32,844 nucleotides of DNA from Aeromonas media (GCF_000819985.1 NZ_CDBZ01000194.1:1-32844), one strand, 5' to 3'. Shown: positions 7,036-15,600, counted from the stretch's first letter. Notes: generated from the sequence alone by a model not told the origin. Numbers and translations are program-made.

Positions 7036-7635
7036 ATGGAACTGGTGGTGATCCGCCATGACGAAACCCGGGCCAATGCCGAGGGGCGCTATCTGGGGGC
7101 GTTGGATATGGGGCTCAACGAAACCGGATGGGAGCAGGTCGGCACGTTGGCGCAGGAGTTCGTCAGGGAGACGCCGTTTCAGCGCCTGTTGAGCTCCCCC
7201 CTGTTGCGTGCCAGACAGAGTGCCGAAGTGATTTCCCTTGCCCTGGCATTGCCCGTTCAGGTTATCCCGGCCTTTCGTGAGCGGCACGTAGGGGTGTTCG
7301 AGGGACTGACGCAGGCAGAGGCGAGGATCCGTTACCCCGAGCTCTGGGCGCGCAACATCACCCGTCGTTGGGACGAGGCACCCACCGATGGTGAGTCGCT
7401 GGATGCCGTGATCGCACGGGTGTCGTCAGGGTTGATCACGCTCGCCGATGAGGCGCGGGACGAGCGGGTATTGCTGGTGGCACACGGGGTGGTGGCCAAG
7501 GTGATCCGAGCCCTCACGAGCTCAGGTTTTGCCGACTTCTTCGAGTGGCAACTGCATAACGGCGGCAGACTGGTGGCCAATATTCCCCAGGCTCAGTCAC
7601 CGATCCGCTTTCACCGCCCGGTTGGGCAGGATTAA
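7036..7635 (+). CDS. Histidine phosphatase family protein (phosphoglycerate-mutase-like)
   Basis: A 199-residue branch-1 histidine phosphatase. The catalytic motif reads RHDETRAN, with Arg7 and the phospho-accepting His8; Arg58 or Arg60 (SSPLLRARQSA), the acid Glu82 (RERHVGVFEG) and His150 (LVAHG) complete the active site. The usual third motif residue is Gly (RHGET); here it is Asp, as in some CobC-like and fructose-2,6-bisphosphatase-like members. Family members include alpha-ribazole phosphatase, sugar phosphatases and phosphoglycerate mutases; no cobalamin genes are nearby, so cobC is not supported. AGGATGAAAG precedes the ATG. Cytoplasmic. Confidence 0.87.
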   Translation: MELVVIRHDETRANAEGRYLGALDMGLNETGWEQVGTLAQEFVRETPFQRLLSSPLLRARQSAEVISLALALPVQVIPAFRERHVGVFEGLTQAEARIRYPELWARNITRRWDEAPTDGESLDAVIARVSSGLITLADEARDERVLLVAHGVVAKVIRALTSSGFADFFEWQLHNGGRLVANIPQAQSPIRFHRPVGQD

Positions 7636-7744
7636 CCCGCGCCCTGTTCTGCGCAGGCGGGGGAAGCCACCACGGGCACCACCGTCCACGAACGCCATCG
7701 CGCTTAACATGGGTATCGGGGATCGATTCAAGAGGAGGAGAGAG

Positions 7745-8155
7745 ATGAAGATAAGCGTCAGTGTCCGGGTCGAACGGCCAATCGCTTTGGTATGGGAGGG
7801 GTGGAACACCCCCGCCAGCATCATGGCATGGAATGCCGCCTCCCCCGAGTGGCACTGCCCCGGCAGCCGGGTGGATCTGCGGATAGGCGGGCGTTTCTGC
7901 CACCGTATGGCCGCCCGGGATGGCAGCATGGGGTTCGATTTCGAGGGCACCTTCACCGAGGTGGTGCCGCCAACCTCCCTGGGTTACGTTATGGACGACG
8001 GCCGGACCGTCAGGGTGAGGTTCGTGGAGGAACAGGGAGGCACCTGGGTGCACGAGGAGTTCGACGCCGAATCCGAACACAGCGGCGAGCAGCAGCGTGC
8101 CGGCTGGCAGAGCATACTCGACAACTTCAAACGCTATATGGAAAGCGCGCCCTGA
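7745..8155 (+). CDS. SRPBCC/AHSA1-type lipid-binding-fold protein
   Basis: A 136-residue START-like protein. It begins MKISVSVRVERPIALVWEGW, followed by ASIMAWNAASPEWHCPGSRV, a pattern seen in AHSA1/activator-of-Hsp90-ATPase-like polyketide-cyclase-fold proteins. It ends with HSGEQQRAGWQSILDNFKRYM, the long C-terminal helix of the fold. The frame is open upstream to 7529 but overlaps the preceding gene there; the ATG at 7745 has AAGAGGAGGAG immediately upstream and is chosen. The ligand is unknown. It is the last of the five small rightward genes and converges on smrB. Confidence 0.85.
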   Translation: MKISVSVRVERPIALVWEGWNTPASIMAWNAASPEWHCPGSRVDLRIGGRFCHRMAARDGSMGFDFEGTFTEVVPPTSLGYVMDDGRTVRVRFVEEQGGTWVHEEFDAESEHSGEQQRAGWQSILDNFKRYMESAP

Positions 8156-8195
8156 GGCGTGCGTTTCGATCGACTATTTCCTGCCCGGTGCCGGG

Positions 8196-8720
8196 CTACT
8201 CCTCGATATCCAGCAGCACCAGGATGGCGCTCTCGCCCCCCCATTCCCGCGGGGCCTGATGGAAGGCGCGCACATTGGGGTGCTGGGCCAGCCAGCTCGG
8301 GATGCGCTGCTTGAGCACATGCTTGCCGATGCCGTGCATCACGGAGGCGACGTGAATGTTCTCTTTTTGGCACAGGGTGAGCAGGGCGGCCAGCTCCTGC
8401 TTGGCCTGGAGCTGACTCATGCCATGGAGATCCAGATAAATCTCCGGCGGATAGAGGCCGCGCTTGAGCTTTTTCAGCTCGAATTTTGACACGTCTTCAC
8501 GCACAAAACGGGTCGGGCCCTCTTCGTCCAGATGAGGCTGGTACTCGTCGCTGAAAAAGTGGTCAACCCCAAGCTTTTCGCGGCTTTCACGCAGTTCGCG
8601 TTTCTGCTTGACCGGGCTTGAGGAGGCCCTTATGGTATCTTGCTTAATTTTCCGGGTACCTTTGACAGCATCACGAAACAGCAGGCTTTCCTCGTCTGTG
8701 GGTGAGGGCGTTTTTTTCAT
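8196..8720 (-). CDS. smrB: Ribosome rescue endonuclease SmrB
   Basis: This 174-residue protein matches SmrB (formerly YfcN). The Smr domain fills the C-terminal half: [16 protein letters not shown] carries the DLHG motif (about residues 96-99) and [11 protein letters not shown] carries the HGxG motif. The N-terminal half is charged and extended, as in the E. coli protein. Known: SmrB binds collided ribosomes and cuts mRNA between them, so that the leading ribosome stalls at an end that tmRNA can rescue. It diverges from prmB with 65 bp between start codons, an arrangement conserved in gammaproteobacteria. A GC hairpin (8183-8196) overlaps the stop codon but has no T-run. Confidence 0.95.
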   Translation of the reverse strand: MKKTPSPTDEESLLFRDAVKGTRKIKQDTIRASSSPVKQKRELRESREKLGVDHFFSDEYQPHLDEEGPTRFVREDVSKFELKKLKRGLYPPEIYLDLHGMSQLQAKQELAALLTLCQKENIHVASVMHGIGKHVLKQRIPSWLAQHPNVRAFHQAPREWGGESAILVLLDIEE

Positions 8721-8773
8721 CAGGTACTCGTCTTGCTCGCTGTATAGAATTCTCGGGCCGGATATTACTCGAC

Positions 8774-8788
8774 TTGGAGGTGGATTTG
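8774..8788 (+). promoter_or_regulatory. Ribosome binding site and TTG start of prmB
   Basis: TTGGAGG at 8774-8780 stands five bases before a TTG at 8786-8788. The residues that follow (DKIFIDEVV) align with the N-terminus of E. coli PrmB, so this TTG, not the ATG at 8702 in the same frame, is the start. Confidence 0.85.
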
Positions 8789-9721
8789 GACAAGATATTT
8801 ATCGACGAGGTGGTTGCCGAAATGCACACCATCCAGGACATGTTGCGCTGGGCCATGAGTCGTTTCAATGACGCCGGGATCTTCTACGGACATGGTACCG
8901 ACAACGCCTGGGATGAGGCCGTGCAACTGGTGCTGCCCGCGTTACATCTGCCGCCAGACGTTGATCCTGGCATGCGCCACTCCCGCCTGACCACCAGCGA
9001 GCGCCACCGCATCGCCGAGCTCATCATCCGCCGGGTGCAGGAGCGGGTGCCTGCCGCCTACCTGACCAACAAGGCCTGGTACGCGGGTTGGGAGTTCTAC
9101 GTGGACGAGCGGGTGCTCATTCCGCGCTCCCCCATCGCCGAGATGGTGGCCAACCGTTTCTCCCCCTTCCTGAAAGAGGAACCGACCCGGATCATGGACT
9201 TGTGCACCGGCTCCGGTTGCATCGCCATCATCATGGCCCATGAGTTCCCCCATGCGGAAGTGGATGCCATCGACATCAGCGTCGATGCCCTCAATGTGGC
9301 CGAGCGCAACATCAACGACCACGGCCTGGAGCAGCAGGTCATCCCGATCCGCTCCGATCTGATGCGCGATTTGCCCGCCGGCGACAAGTACGATCTCATC
9401 GTCTCCAACCCACCCTACGTGGACTCCGAGGACATGTCGGATCTGCCGGAGGAGTTTCGTCACGAGCCGGAGCTGGCCCTGGCGTCGGGCTCCGATGGCC
9501 TCAAGCTCACCAAGCGCATCCTTGCCAATGCCGCGGACTTCCTCAAGGATGACGGCGTGCTGGTGGTCGAGGTGGGCAACAGCATGATCCACCTGGAAGC
9601 CCAGTTCCCCGAGGTGCCCTTCACCTGGGTCGAGTTCGAGAACGGCGGTCACGGCGTCTTCGTGATGACCAAGGCAGAGCTCGAGCAGTACCAGGCCCAT
9701 TTCGCGATTTACAAGAGCTAA
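8786..9721 (+). CDS. prmB: 50S ribosomal protein L3 N5-glutamine methyltransferase PrmB
   Basis: A 311-residue SAM-dependent methyltransferase that modifies a glutamine of ribosomal protein L3. It matches E. coli PrmB (310 residues) along its whole length: [10 protein letters not shown] and [19 protein letters not shown] in the N-terminal helical domain, [16 protein letters not shown] (about 136-151) as the SAM loop, and [16 protein letters not shown] with the NPPY motif at residues 208-211 that holds the target glutamine amide. The start is TTG, a rare codon that may keep expression low. aroC begins 16 bp downstream, so the two are likely co-transcribed, as in many gammaproteobacteria. Confidence 0.97.
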   Translation: MDKIFIDEVVAEMHTIQDMLRWAMSRFNDAGIFYGHGTDNAWDEAVQLVLPALHLPPDVDPGMRHSRLTTSERHRIAELIIRRVQERVPAAYLTNKAWYAGWEFYVDERVLIPRSPIAEMVANRFSPFLKEEPTRIMDLCTGSGCIAIIMAHEFPHAEVDAIDISVDALNVAERNINDHGLEQQVIPIRSDLMRDLPAGDKYDLIVSNPPYVDSEDMSDLPEEFRHEPELALASGSDGLKLTKRILANAADFLKDDGVLVVEVGNSMIHLEAQFPEVPFTWVEFENGGHGVFVMTKAELEQYQAHFAIYKS

Positions 9722-9737
9722 GCAGCAAGGAGCACCC

Positions 9738-10826
9738 ATGGCAGGGAACAGTTTTGGCCAACTCTTTCGGGTCACCACCTTTGGCGAGAGCCACGGCCTG
9801 GCGCTTGGCGCCGTGGTCGACGGCTGCCCCCCCGGGCTGGAGATAAGCGAAGCGGATCTGCAAATCGATCTGGACAGACGCAAGCCCGGCACCTCCCGTT
9901 ACACTACCCAGCGCCGCGAGGCGGATGAGGTACGGATCCTGGCCGGGGTGTTCGAGGGACGCACCACGGGCACCTCCATCGGACTGCTCATCGAGAACAC
10001 CGATCAGCGCTCCAAGGACTACTCCGAGATCAAGGACCTGTTCCGCCCGGGCCATGCCGATTACACCTATCACCAGAAGTACGGCCAGCGTGACTACCGC
10101 GGCGGCGGCCGCTCCTCGGCCCGCGAGACCGCCATGCGGGTGGCGGCGGGGGCCATCGCCAAGAAGTACTTGAAGCAGATGCACGGCATCGAGATAGTGG
10201 GTTTTCTCTCCCAGCTCGGTCCCATCAAGGCCGAGGCGTTTGACCAGAGCCAGATCGAGCAGAACCCCTTCTTCTTCCCTGATGCGGGCAAGCTGGAGGC
10301 CCTCGATGAGTACATGCGGGCCCTGAAAAAAGAGGGCAACAGCATAGGCGCCAAGGTGGCTGTCATTGCGCGCAACGTGCCGGTGGGCTTAGGGGAGCCC
10401 GTGTTTGACCGCCTCGACGCCGACATCGCCCACGCCATGATGGGCATCAATGCGGTGAAAGGGGTCGAGATAGGTGACGGTTTCGCCGTGGTGGAGCAAA
10501 AAGGCTCGGAGCATCGCGACGAGATGACCCCGGCCGGCTTTGCCAGCAACCATGCGGGCGGCATTCTGGGGGGCATCTCGTCCGGTCAGGATATCGTGGT
10601 GAGCATGGCGCTCAAGCCCACCTCCAGCATCACTGTGCCGGGCAAGACCATCAACACCAGCGGCGAGGCCACCGAGATGATCACCAAGGGTCGTCACGAT
10701 CCTTGTGTCGGCATCCGTGCGGTGCCCATCGCCGAGGCCATGCTGGCCCTGGTGCTGATGGATCACCTGCTGCGCCATCGTGCCCAGAACCAGGGTGTGC
10801 ATACCCAGACCCCGCTGCTGCGCTGA
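9738..10826 (+). CDS. aroC: Chorismate synthase AroC
   Basis: A 362-residue enzyme that converts 5-enolpyruvylshikimate-3-phosphate to chorismate, the last common step to aromatic amino acids, folate and ubiquinone; it needs reduced FMN. Signatures: [18 protein letters not shown] (residues 16-33), the basic [20 protein letters not shown] block, [20 protein letters not shown] and [14 protein letters not shown] in the middle, and [17 protein letters not shown] near the end. The size equals that of E. coli AroC. AAGGAG precedes the ATG. It is the downstream gene of the prmB-aroC pair and ends at the terminator at 10867-10890. Confidence 0.98.
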   Translation: MAGNSFGQLFRVTTFGESHGLALGAVVDGCPPGLEISEADLQIDLDRRKPGTSRYTTQRREADEVRILAGVFEGRTTGTSIGLLIENTDQRSKDYSEIKDLFRPGHADYTYHQKYGQRDYRGGGRSSARETAMRVAAGAIAKKYLKQMHGIEIVGFLSQLGPIKAEAFDQSQIEQNPFFFPDAGKLEALDEYMRALKKEGNSIGAKVAVIARNVPVGLGEPVFDRLDADIAHAMMGINAVKGVEIGDGFAVVEQKGSEHRDEMTPAGFASNHAGGILGGISSGQDIVVSMALKPTSSITVPGKTINTSGEATEMITKGRHDPCVGIRAVPIAEAMLALVLMDHLLRHRAQNQGVHTQTPLLR

Positions 10827-10866
10827 TCCGCAAACAGCGCTGTTAGCTGATCACCATGCTCGGCAA

Positions 10867-10890
10867 AAAGGCGACCCCAGGGTCGCCTTT
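10867..10890. terminator. Bidirectional terminator between aroC and the binding-protein gene
   Basis: AAAGGCGACC and GGTCGCCTTT form a perfect 10-bp stem around CCAG, with Ts after it on the plus strand (CTTTCTCGTTT) and on the minus strand. It separates two convergent genes. Confidence 0.88.
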
Positions 10891-10914
10891 CTCGTTTGTC
10901 CGGTGTCGTCAGGA

Positions 10915-11730
10915 TCAGTCCTGAGTGCTTTCCTCCCGGGGCTGGCTGCCATCGAAACGGCACTCCGGCGGGGCAAATGCCGTGTCCAAAGGGGAGAGGG
11001 TGGCGATGGCCGCATCGATGCGGGCGAGCTCCTCTTCGCTGACCGTCTCCCTGGCCAACATCAGGCTGACCGGCTGCTGGTGCAACAGTACCTGACACGA
11101 GGTGAACCCCTCTACTCCTAGTTGGGCCAGCCGATGCCGGGCGTATTGCCACTCGATGATGACCCCATCGAGTCGCCGCGCCAGCAGGAGGGCGATCAAC
11201 CTGTCGTCCGAGTTGTATTCGCTCGCCTGCCGAAGGGAGGGGCAGGCGTCGCTCAGGGGCAGGGGACGGGTGCCCCGCAGCTTGCCAAGGCGCAGCCCGG
11301 TCTGCTGGCACAGGTCCGCAAGGTGCGTTATTCCCTGCCAGCGATCGGTGCTCCCGGGCGCAGGCTTATGGCTGAGCAGCACGAAGCTGGCGCGCCGGTA
11401 CGGGGCCGAGAAGCGGGCAAAACGGGCCCGCTCCGGGGTCTTCAGGGCCCCCATGGCGACATCCAGTTGCTGGCGTGCCATGAGGTGAAGGGCCCGGGCC
11501 CAGGGGAGGTTGCGAAACGCGGGCTCAAGATCGGCGCCACGGAGGATCTGGCGGGTCAGTGCCACGTCCAGCCCGCCGAGTTCGCCATCGGCCTCGATCT
11601 GGCTGAAGGGGGGCCAGTGGCTCCAGGCCACCGACAGTGTCTCTTTGGCGCCCAGAGGCAGGTTCGGTGCGAACAGCAGGCCGAGGCTCAATGCGCAGTG
11701 AATAGCGGTCTGGATATGTTTCCTGATCAA
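10915..11730 (-). CDS. Periplasmic substrate-binding protein (family 3, orphan)
   Basis: The product (271 residues) is a bacterial extracellular solute-binding protein of the amino-acid (HisJ/GlnH-like) type. It has a signal peptide (basic start IRKH, hydrophobic core, cleavage near PLGAKE), followed by LSVAWSHWPPFSQ, the domain-opening strand, GGLDVALTRQILRG, and a central QLDVAMGALKTPERARFARFS region. The frame is open to 11814, but a TTG at 11730 with GGGAGG seven bases upstream places the signal peptide at the terminus, so I choose it. No permease or ATPase gene is adjacent, so it may serve a distant ABC transporter or act as a sensor. The ligand is unknown. Confidence 0.75.
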   Translation of the reverse strand: MIRKHIQTAIHCALSLGLLFAPNLPLGAKETLSVAWSHWPPFSQIEADGELGGLDVALTRQILRGADLEPAFRNLPWARALHLMARQQLDVAMGALKTPERARFARFSAPYRRASFVLLSHKPAPGSTDRWQGITHLADLCQQTGLRLGKLRGTRPLPLSDACPSLRQASEYNSDDRLIALLLARRLDGVIIEWQYARHRLAQLGVEGFTSCQVLLHQQPVSLMLARETVSEEELARIDAAIATLSPLDTAFAPPECRFDGSQPREESTQD

Positions 11731-12040
11731 GCAGAACCTCCCTGTTCTGTGTCGTGGATCCCTGAGTACGTGTCCCAAGGTGGGACGGGCCCTGGCGAGC
11801 GCCATCATCGCCATTCTGCCCCGCCATAGTGGGCTTTTCCACCCAGGCTGGGAGGCGTATCACATTTTTCTCGTGTAACGGCGCCAACTCCGTTAGACTG
11901 CGCCTCTATTCTTTCCCCTTTGCTCTGCTCCCCGGGGAAATCGTTGTTTTCTCTATAGGCCCAGATCCTGTGAGATGGCATCGGCTCAGCAGAGGAGCCC
12001 CACCACAGATCCCCGGCGCCCCTATCCCTAGCAGGTAACT
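11731..12040. other. Divergent intergenic region, binding-protein gene and rhlE
   Basis: About 310 bp with no supported gene. It must hold both promoters and probably a long 5' leader for rhlE. I could not place convincing -35 and -10 boxes. The rhlE ribosome binding site is a modest AGCAGG seven bases before the ATG. Confidence 0.5.
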
Positions 12041-13441
12041 ATGAGTTTTACTTCCCTCGGTCTGGCCGAACCCTTGTTGCGTGCCGTTGCCGAGCAAGGC
12101 TACGACACCCCGTCTCCCATCCAGCAACAAGCGATCCCGGCCGTCCTGGCTGGCCGTGACCTGATGGCCGCCGCCCAGACCGGGACCGGCAAGACCGCAG
12201 GCTTTACCCTGCCGATGCTGCAGCGCCTCACCGAGAGCAAGCGCAAAGTATCCCCGAACCGCATTCGCGCCCTGGTGCTGACACCAACCCGCGAGCTGGC
12301 CGCCCAGGTGGGCGAGAGCGTGCGCAATTACGGCAAGCACCTGCCGATCCGCAGCCACGTGGTCTTCGGTGGCGTCAGCATCAACCCGCAGATGATGGCA
12401 ACCCGCCGTGGTCTGGACGTGCTGGTGGCCTGCCCGGGCCGCCTGATGGATCTCTACAACCAGAACGCCGTCAAGTTCGACGAAGTCGAGATCCTGGTGC
12501 TGGATGAAGCGGACCGCATGCTCGATATGGGCTTCATCCGCGACATCCGCCGCATTCTGGCCCTGTTGCCGAAGAAGCGCCAGAACCTGCTGTTCTCCGC
12601 CACCTTCGCCGAGGAAATTCGCGAGTTGGCCACCGGCCTGCTGGATAACCCGGCGGTGATCGAAGTGGCCCCGCGCAACAGCACCGCCGAGCGTATCGAG
12701 CAGCTGGTGCACCCGTGCGACAAGGCCAACAAGATCGCGCTCTTGAGCCACCTGGTCACCAGCAACGACTGGCAGCAGGTACTGGTGTTCACCCGCACCA
12801 AGCACATGGCCAACCGTGTTGCCGAGACCCTCGACAAGAACGGCGTCAGCGCCGCCGCCATCCACGGCAACAAGAGCCAGGGTGCTCGTACCCGCGCCCT
12901 GGCCGGTTTCAAGGAAGGTAGCGTCAAGGTGCTGGTCGCGACCGACATCGCCGCCCGTGGTCTGGACATCGACAAGTTGCCGCAAGTGGTCAACTTCGAG
13001 CTGCCGAACGTGGCGGAAGACTATGTGCACCGCATCGGCCGTACCGGCCGCGCCGGCGCAGCCGGTCACGCCATCTCCCTGGTCGCCGCCGATGAAGGCA
13101 AGCTCATCAAGGCGATTGAGCGTCTGACCAAGCAGAACATCCCTTGCGAGCAGGTGGCCGGTTTTGAAGCCTCCCGCGAGACCCTCGACAACATCGCTCG
13201 TGGTATCGGCGCGCCGCTGCGCAAAGAGCCCCGCGATCCGAGCGAGCAGCGCCGTGCGCCGCGTCCGCAGGGTCAGGGCCAGCGTCAGGGTGCCGGTCGT
13301 TCTGCCTCCAATGGCAATGCAGGTGGTGCCCGTACCGGTAACGGTGGCAAACCCAAGCCGCAAGGTGGTCAACGTCCCGCCGATGGCGCCGCCAAACCGG
13401 CCCAGGCTCGTCGTCCCCGCCGCGCCAGCCACAACCAGTAA
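12041..13441 (+). CDS. rhlE: ATP-dependent RNA helicase RhlE (DEAD-box)
   Basis: A 466-residue DEAD-box helicase that remodels RNA and ribosome assembly intermediates. All motifs are present: F3 and the Q motif ([11 protein letters not shown], 23-33), [12 protein letters not shown] (motif I, 44-55), [12 protein letters not shown] at 155-158, SAT, ARGLDI and [10 protein letters not shown]. The segment [20 protein letters not shown] and the overall length match the RhlE branch rather than SrmB, CsdA or DbpA. From about residue 390 the tail is basic and low in complexity (Arg, Gly, Gln, Pro, Ala), typical of RNA-binding tails in this branch. The gene is monocistronic and ends at the terminator at 13481-13509. 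Confidence 0.92.
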   Translation: MSFTSLGLAEPLLRAVAEQGYDTPSPIQQQAIPAVLAGRDLMAAAQTGTGKTAGFTLPMLQRLTESKRKVSPNRIRALVLTPTRELAAQVGESVRNYGKHLPIRSHVVFGGVSINPQMMATRRGLDVLVACPGRLMDLYNQNAVKFDEVEILVLDEADRMLDMGFIRDIRRILALLPKKRQNLLFSATFAEEIRELATGLLDNPAVIEVAPRNSTAERIEQLVHPCDKANKIALLSHLVTSNDWQQVLVFTRTKHMANRVAETLDKNGVSAAAIHGNKSQGARTRALAGFKEGSVKVLVATDIAARGLDIDKLPQVVNFELPNVAEDYVHRIGRTGRAGAAGHAISLVAADEGKLIKAIERLTKQNIPCEQVAGFEASRETLDNIARGIGAPLRKEPRDPSEQRRAPRPQGQGQRQGAGRSASNGNAGGARTGNGGKPKPQGGQRPADGAAKPAQARRPRRASHNQ

Positions 13442-13480
13442 GCGGCTCGGGAGCCAGGCTCCCCAGTTATTCGCTGATAA

Positions 13481-13509
13481 AAAAGCCCCGCCATTCTGGC
13501 GGGGCTTTT
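13481..13509. terminator. Bidirectional terminator after rhlE
   Basis: AAAAGCCCCGCCA pairs with TGGCGGGGCTTTT around TTC, a 13-bp perfect stem with T-runs on both strands. It serves rhlE and the convergent MAPEG gene. The same stem recurs at 14053-14086. Confidence 0.9.
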
Positions 13510-13534
13510 GTTTTTCTGGCCGGCAGTGAAATTG

Positions 13535-13921
13535 TCAGGGAATGATTGCCGTGATCAGGATATGAGCCGCGCACACCAGGATCACGCCGAAGGTCAACCC
13601 CATCCCCACCACCCGGTAGCGGAAGTTCTCCGGTGTGCGGCTCATGCCAAAGGCGTGACAGAGGCGACCACACAGCAAGCTGGCCCCCAGCAGATGGATG
13701 AGCCAGGGTGTCTGGCTGGAGGTTTCGACAAAATAGATCAGCAGCAGGGCCAGGGGAACATACTCGGCAAAGTTGGCGTGCACCCGCATGGCCCGCAGCA
13801 TGGCGGGATCATCGCCATGCCCCAGCGCCACTCCCCGACGGTGGCGGGTGCGAATGGTACGCTCGCCGAGCAAGACAAAGAGCAAGGCGAGCAGGGCCGC
13901 GTAGATGGGCACTATGGTCAT
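13535..13921 (-). CDS. MAPEG-family membrane protein (YecN-like)
   Basis: A 128-residue protein with four predicted membrane helices. The family signature is clear: MLRAMRVHANFAEYVPLALLL (about 50-70) followed by LLCGRLCHAFGM. MAPEG proteins bind glutathione and lipid-like substrates in eukaryotes; bacterial YecN-type members have no firm function. The frame extends to 14017, but the ATG at 13921 begins the first helix exactly where homologues do (MTIVPIYAALLALLFVLLGE), so I use it; the ribosome binding site (GAGCCAG) is weak. It stands alone between two terminators, downstream of the convergent rhlE. Confidence 0.85.
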   Translation of the reverse strand: MTIVPIYAALLALLFVLLGERTIRTRHRRGVALGHGDDPAMLRAMRVHANFAEYVPLALLLIYFVETSSQTPWLIHLLGASLLCGRLCHAFGMSRTPENFRYRVVGMGLTFGVILVCAAHILITAIIP

Positions 13922-14052
13922 GGTATCTGGCTCTCGAGTGGATGTGTTTGCCTGGATATTGCTTGGCGCCTCAATGGCTTGCCTCTGAGGGTAGCAGCAG
14001 GATGTGGCGAATGGCACAACCAGCTGCTGAGGGCGCCTGGGACCAGATCACA

Positions 14053-14086
14053 AAAAGCCCCGCCAACTTATGCTGGCGGGGCTTTT
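14053..14086 (-). terminator. Terminator of the aromatic permease gene
   Basis: The 13-bp stem AAAAGCCCCGCCA / TGGCGGGGCTTTT closes an 8-nt loop (ACTTATGC), 18 bp past the permease stop codon. The arms are identical to those of the hairpin at 13481-13509; only the loop differs. Confidence 0.88.
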
Positions 14087-14103
14087 CAATGTGGGGCATT
14101 GGA

Positions 14104-15297
14104 TCAGAGCGCGGGCAACATGCCGAGGCTGACGCTCACCTGGACGCCGACGATCAGCACCCCCATTGCACCGGCGAGACCGAGCGCAACCACGCCGCCC
14201 GGGACCCGGTAATGGTGCGCCTCGGCCTGCTTGCGGCTCTGCCATACCAGAGCCACCGGCAGCAGCACCGCCAGCACCGCCAGGGCGATGGCGGCATAAC
14301 CCAGCGCCATGATGAAGCCCTGCGGGAAGTAGAGGGCAAACAGCAGGGGCGGCACGAAGGTGATCATGCCGGTCTGGCTGCGGCCCTGCCAGTTGTCCTT
14401 GCGGTGGGTCACCTTGGCCATGAAGTCAAACAGCCCCAGCGTCACCCCGAGGAAGGAGGTGGCGAGCGCCAAGTCAGCAAAGAGATGCATAGCCTGATTG
14501 AAGGCGGGCCGGTTCACCAGGTTGCCGACGCTGGCAAGCAGGCTGTCGAGCGCCCCGCCGGTCTGGATCAGGCTCTGCTGGCCGAGCAGGCCCAGGATCG
14601 CCACCTGCCACAGCACGTAGAGGATAAGCGGCAGGGCAGAGCCCCACACGAAGACTCGGCGCAACTGCTTGGGGCAGTCGCCGAGGTAGAGCATGACGCT
14701 CGGGATGGAGCCGTGGAAACCGAACGAGGTGAAGATGACCGGCAGCCCCGCCAGCAGCAAGCCCTGGCCGAGCGGCATGGAGAGCAGGTGCTGCCCCTCG
14801 GCGCGGGGCAGCAGCAGCGCCAGCACCCCTACCATGATCACCAGTTTGACGGTGAACATCAGGCGATTGAGGTAATCCACTTGCTTGGTGCCCACACACA
14901 CCATGCCGCCGAACAGCAGGGTGAAGGCCCAGGCCGCCTGCTCCTGGCTGACGGTGGTGCCCGCATCCGCCAGCGCCTGGGCCAGCAGGCTGCTGCCGCC
15001 GCTGATGTAGGCGGAGGCCAGGGAGTAGAACAGCATCAAAATGCAGAAGGAGGCGATGCGCTTGCCCCAGGGGCCGAGCAGGTGATCTGCCAGTTGGTGC
15101 AGGTACCACTTGCCGGTATTGAGGCTGGCCTCCACCTGCAGCATGGCGGTGAAGGCCATCAGGGCCCAGAGCCCGATCATCAGCGCCAGGGTGGCGGGGC
15201 CGCCCAGAGACGAGGAGGCCAGTGGCAGGGCCAGCATGCCGGCGCCTATGGTGGTGCCGGCGATCAGCAGCGTACAACCCAGGGTTTTGGTATTCAT
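14104..15297 (-). CDS. tyrP: Aromatic amino acid permease (TyrP type)
   Basis: A 397-residue inner-membrane transporter of the hydroxy/aromatic amino acid permease family (TyrP, Mtr, TnaB, SdaC). The N-terminal LGCTLLIAGTTIGAGMLALPLA is the family's first helix, nearly as in E. coli TyrP. About eleven hydrophobic segments follow, including VIFTSFGFHGSIPSVMLYLG, a conserved mid-protein stretch. It probably imports tyrosine, possibly other aromatic amino acids, with protons. Two in-frame ATGs are possible (15306 and 15297); the second aligns with E. coli TyrP, but neither has a good ribosome binding site. Possible TyrR boxes lie upstream at 15431 and 15480. TyrP is the best guess; a tryptophan-specific paralogue cannot be excluded. 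Confidence 0.82.
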   Translation of the reverse strand: MNTKTLGCTLLIAGTTIGAGMLALPLASSSLGGPATLALMIGLWALMAFTAMLQVEASLNTGKWYLHQLADHLLGPWGKRIASFCILMLFYSLASAYISGGSSLLAQALADAGTTVSQEQAAWAFTLLFGGMVCVGTKQVDYLNRLMFTVKLVIMVGVLALLLPRAEGQHLLSMPLGQGLLLAGLPVIFTSFGFHGSIPSVMLYLGDCPKQLRRVFVWGSALPLILYVLWQVAILGLLGQQSLIQTGGALDSLLASVGNLVNRPAFNQAMHLFADLALATSFLGVTLGLFDFMAKVTHRKDNWQGRSQTGMITFVPPLLFALYFPQGFIMALGYAAIALAVLAVLLPVALVWQSRKQAEAHHYRVPGGVVALGLAGAMGVLIVGVQVSVSLGMLPAL

Positions 15298-15430
15298 GGT
15301 GTGCATCCAGATAGAGAAACTGCGTAGTAAAAAAAGCGTGCCAGTGGCGGTGTCAGCCAGGTGCCTCCGGGGGCGGGACAGGAGGCTAGCAATATCGGAG
15401 TGGACGCATCGTTACGAAAAATCCGTGGGT

Positions 15431-15448
15431 TGTAAAAGATGGTTGCCA
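15431..15448. promoter_or_regulatory. Candidate TYR box 1 upstream of tyrP
   Basis: TGTAAA-N6-TTGCCA matches the TyrR consensus TGTAAA-N6-TTTACA at 10 of 12 defined positions and keeps the essential G and C fourteen bases apart. It lies 134 bp before the tyrP start. This is a pattern match only. Confidence 0.4.
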
Positions 15449-15479
15449 CGTTAACGGATCAAAAAAGTGGAAACAAGCC

Positions 15480-15497
15480 TGTAAAGGCGGATTTTGT
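15480..15497. promoter_or_regulatory. Candidate TYR box 2 upstream of tyrP
   Basis: TGTAAA-N6-TTTTGT has a perfect left half but lacks the right-half C, so it would be weak at best. It lies 49 bp from box 1; TyrR-controlled tyrP in E. coli also has two boxes, but much closer together. Confidence 0.25.
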
Positions 15498-15563
15498 ACT
15501 GCGAGGTGGCAATAGGTGGAAATAAAAGATGACAGCAGACGGTGTTGACTGGTGGAAAAGCGC

Positions 15564-15588
15564 GCCGGCGTGGCAGGAGAGCGCCGGC
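15564..15588 (-). terminator. Possible fruR terminator
   Basis: On the minus strand GCCGGCG pairs with CGCCGGC over an 11-nt loop, followed by GCGC and four Ts, just past the fruR stop codon. The stem is short and the T-run weak, so some read-through toward tyrP is likely. Confidence 0.5.
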
Positions 15589-15600
15589 ACGTGAGGGGCG

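Noticed and set aside
8183..8196. GCCCGG-TG-CCGGGC hairpin between the SRPBCC gene and smrB as a terminator
   Set aside because: The stem is followed by no T-run on either strand, and its 2-nt loop is too tight, so I do not call it a terminator.
11906..15327. Long open frames antisense to rhlE (11906-13432) and tyrP (13708-15327)
   Set aside because: Both lie opposite clearly conserved genes, and one runs through two strong terminators. No ribosome binding site or known domain supports them.
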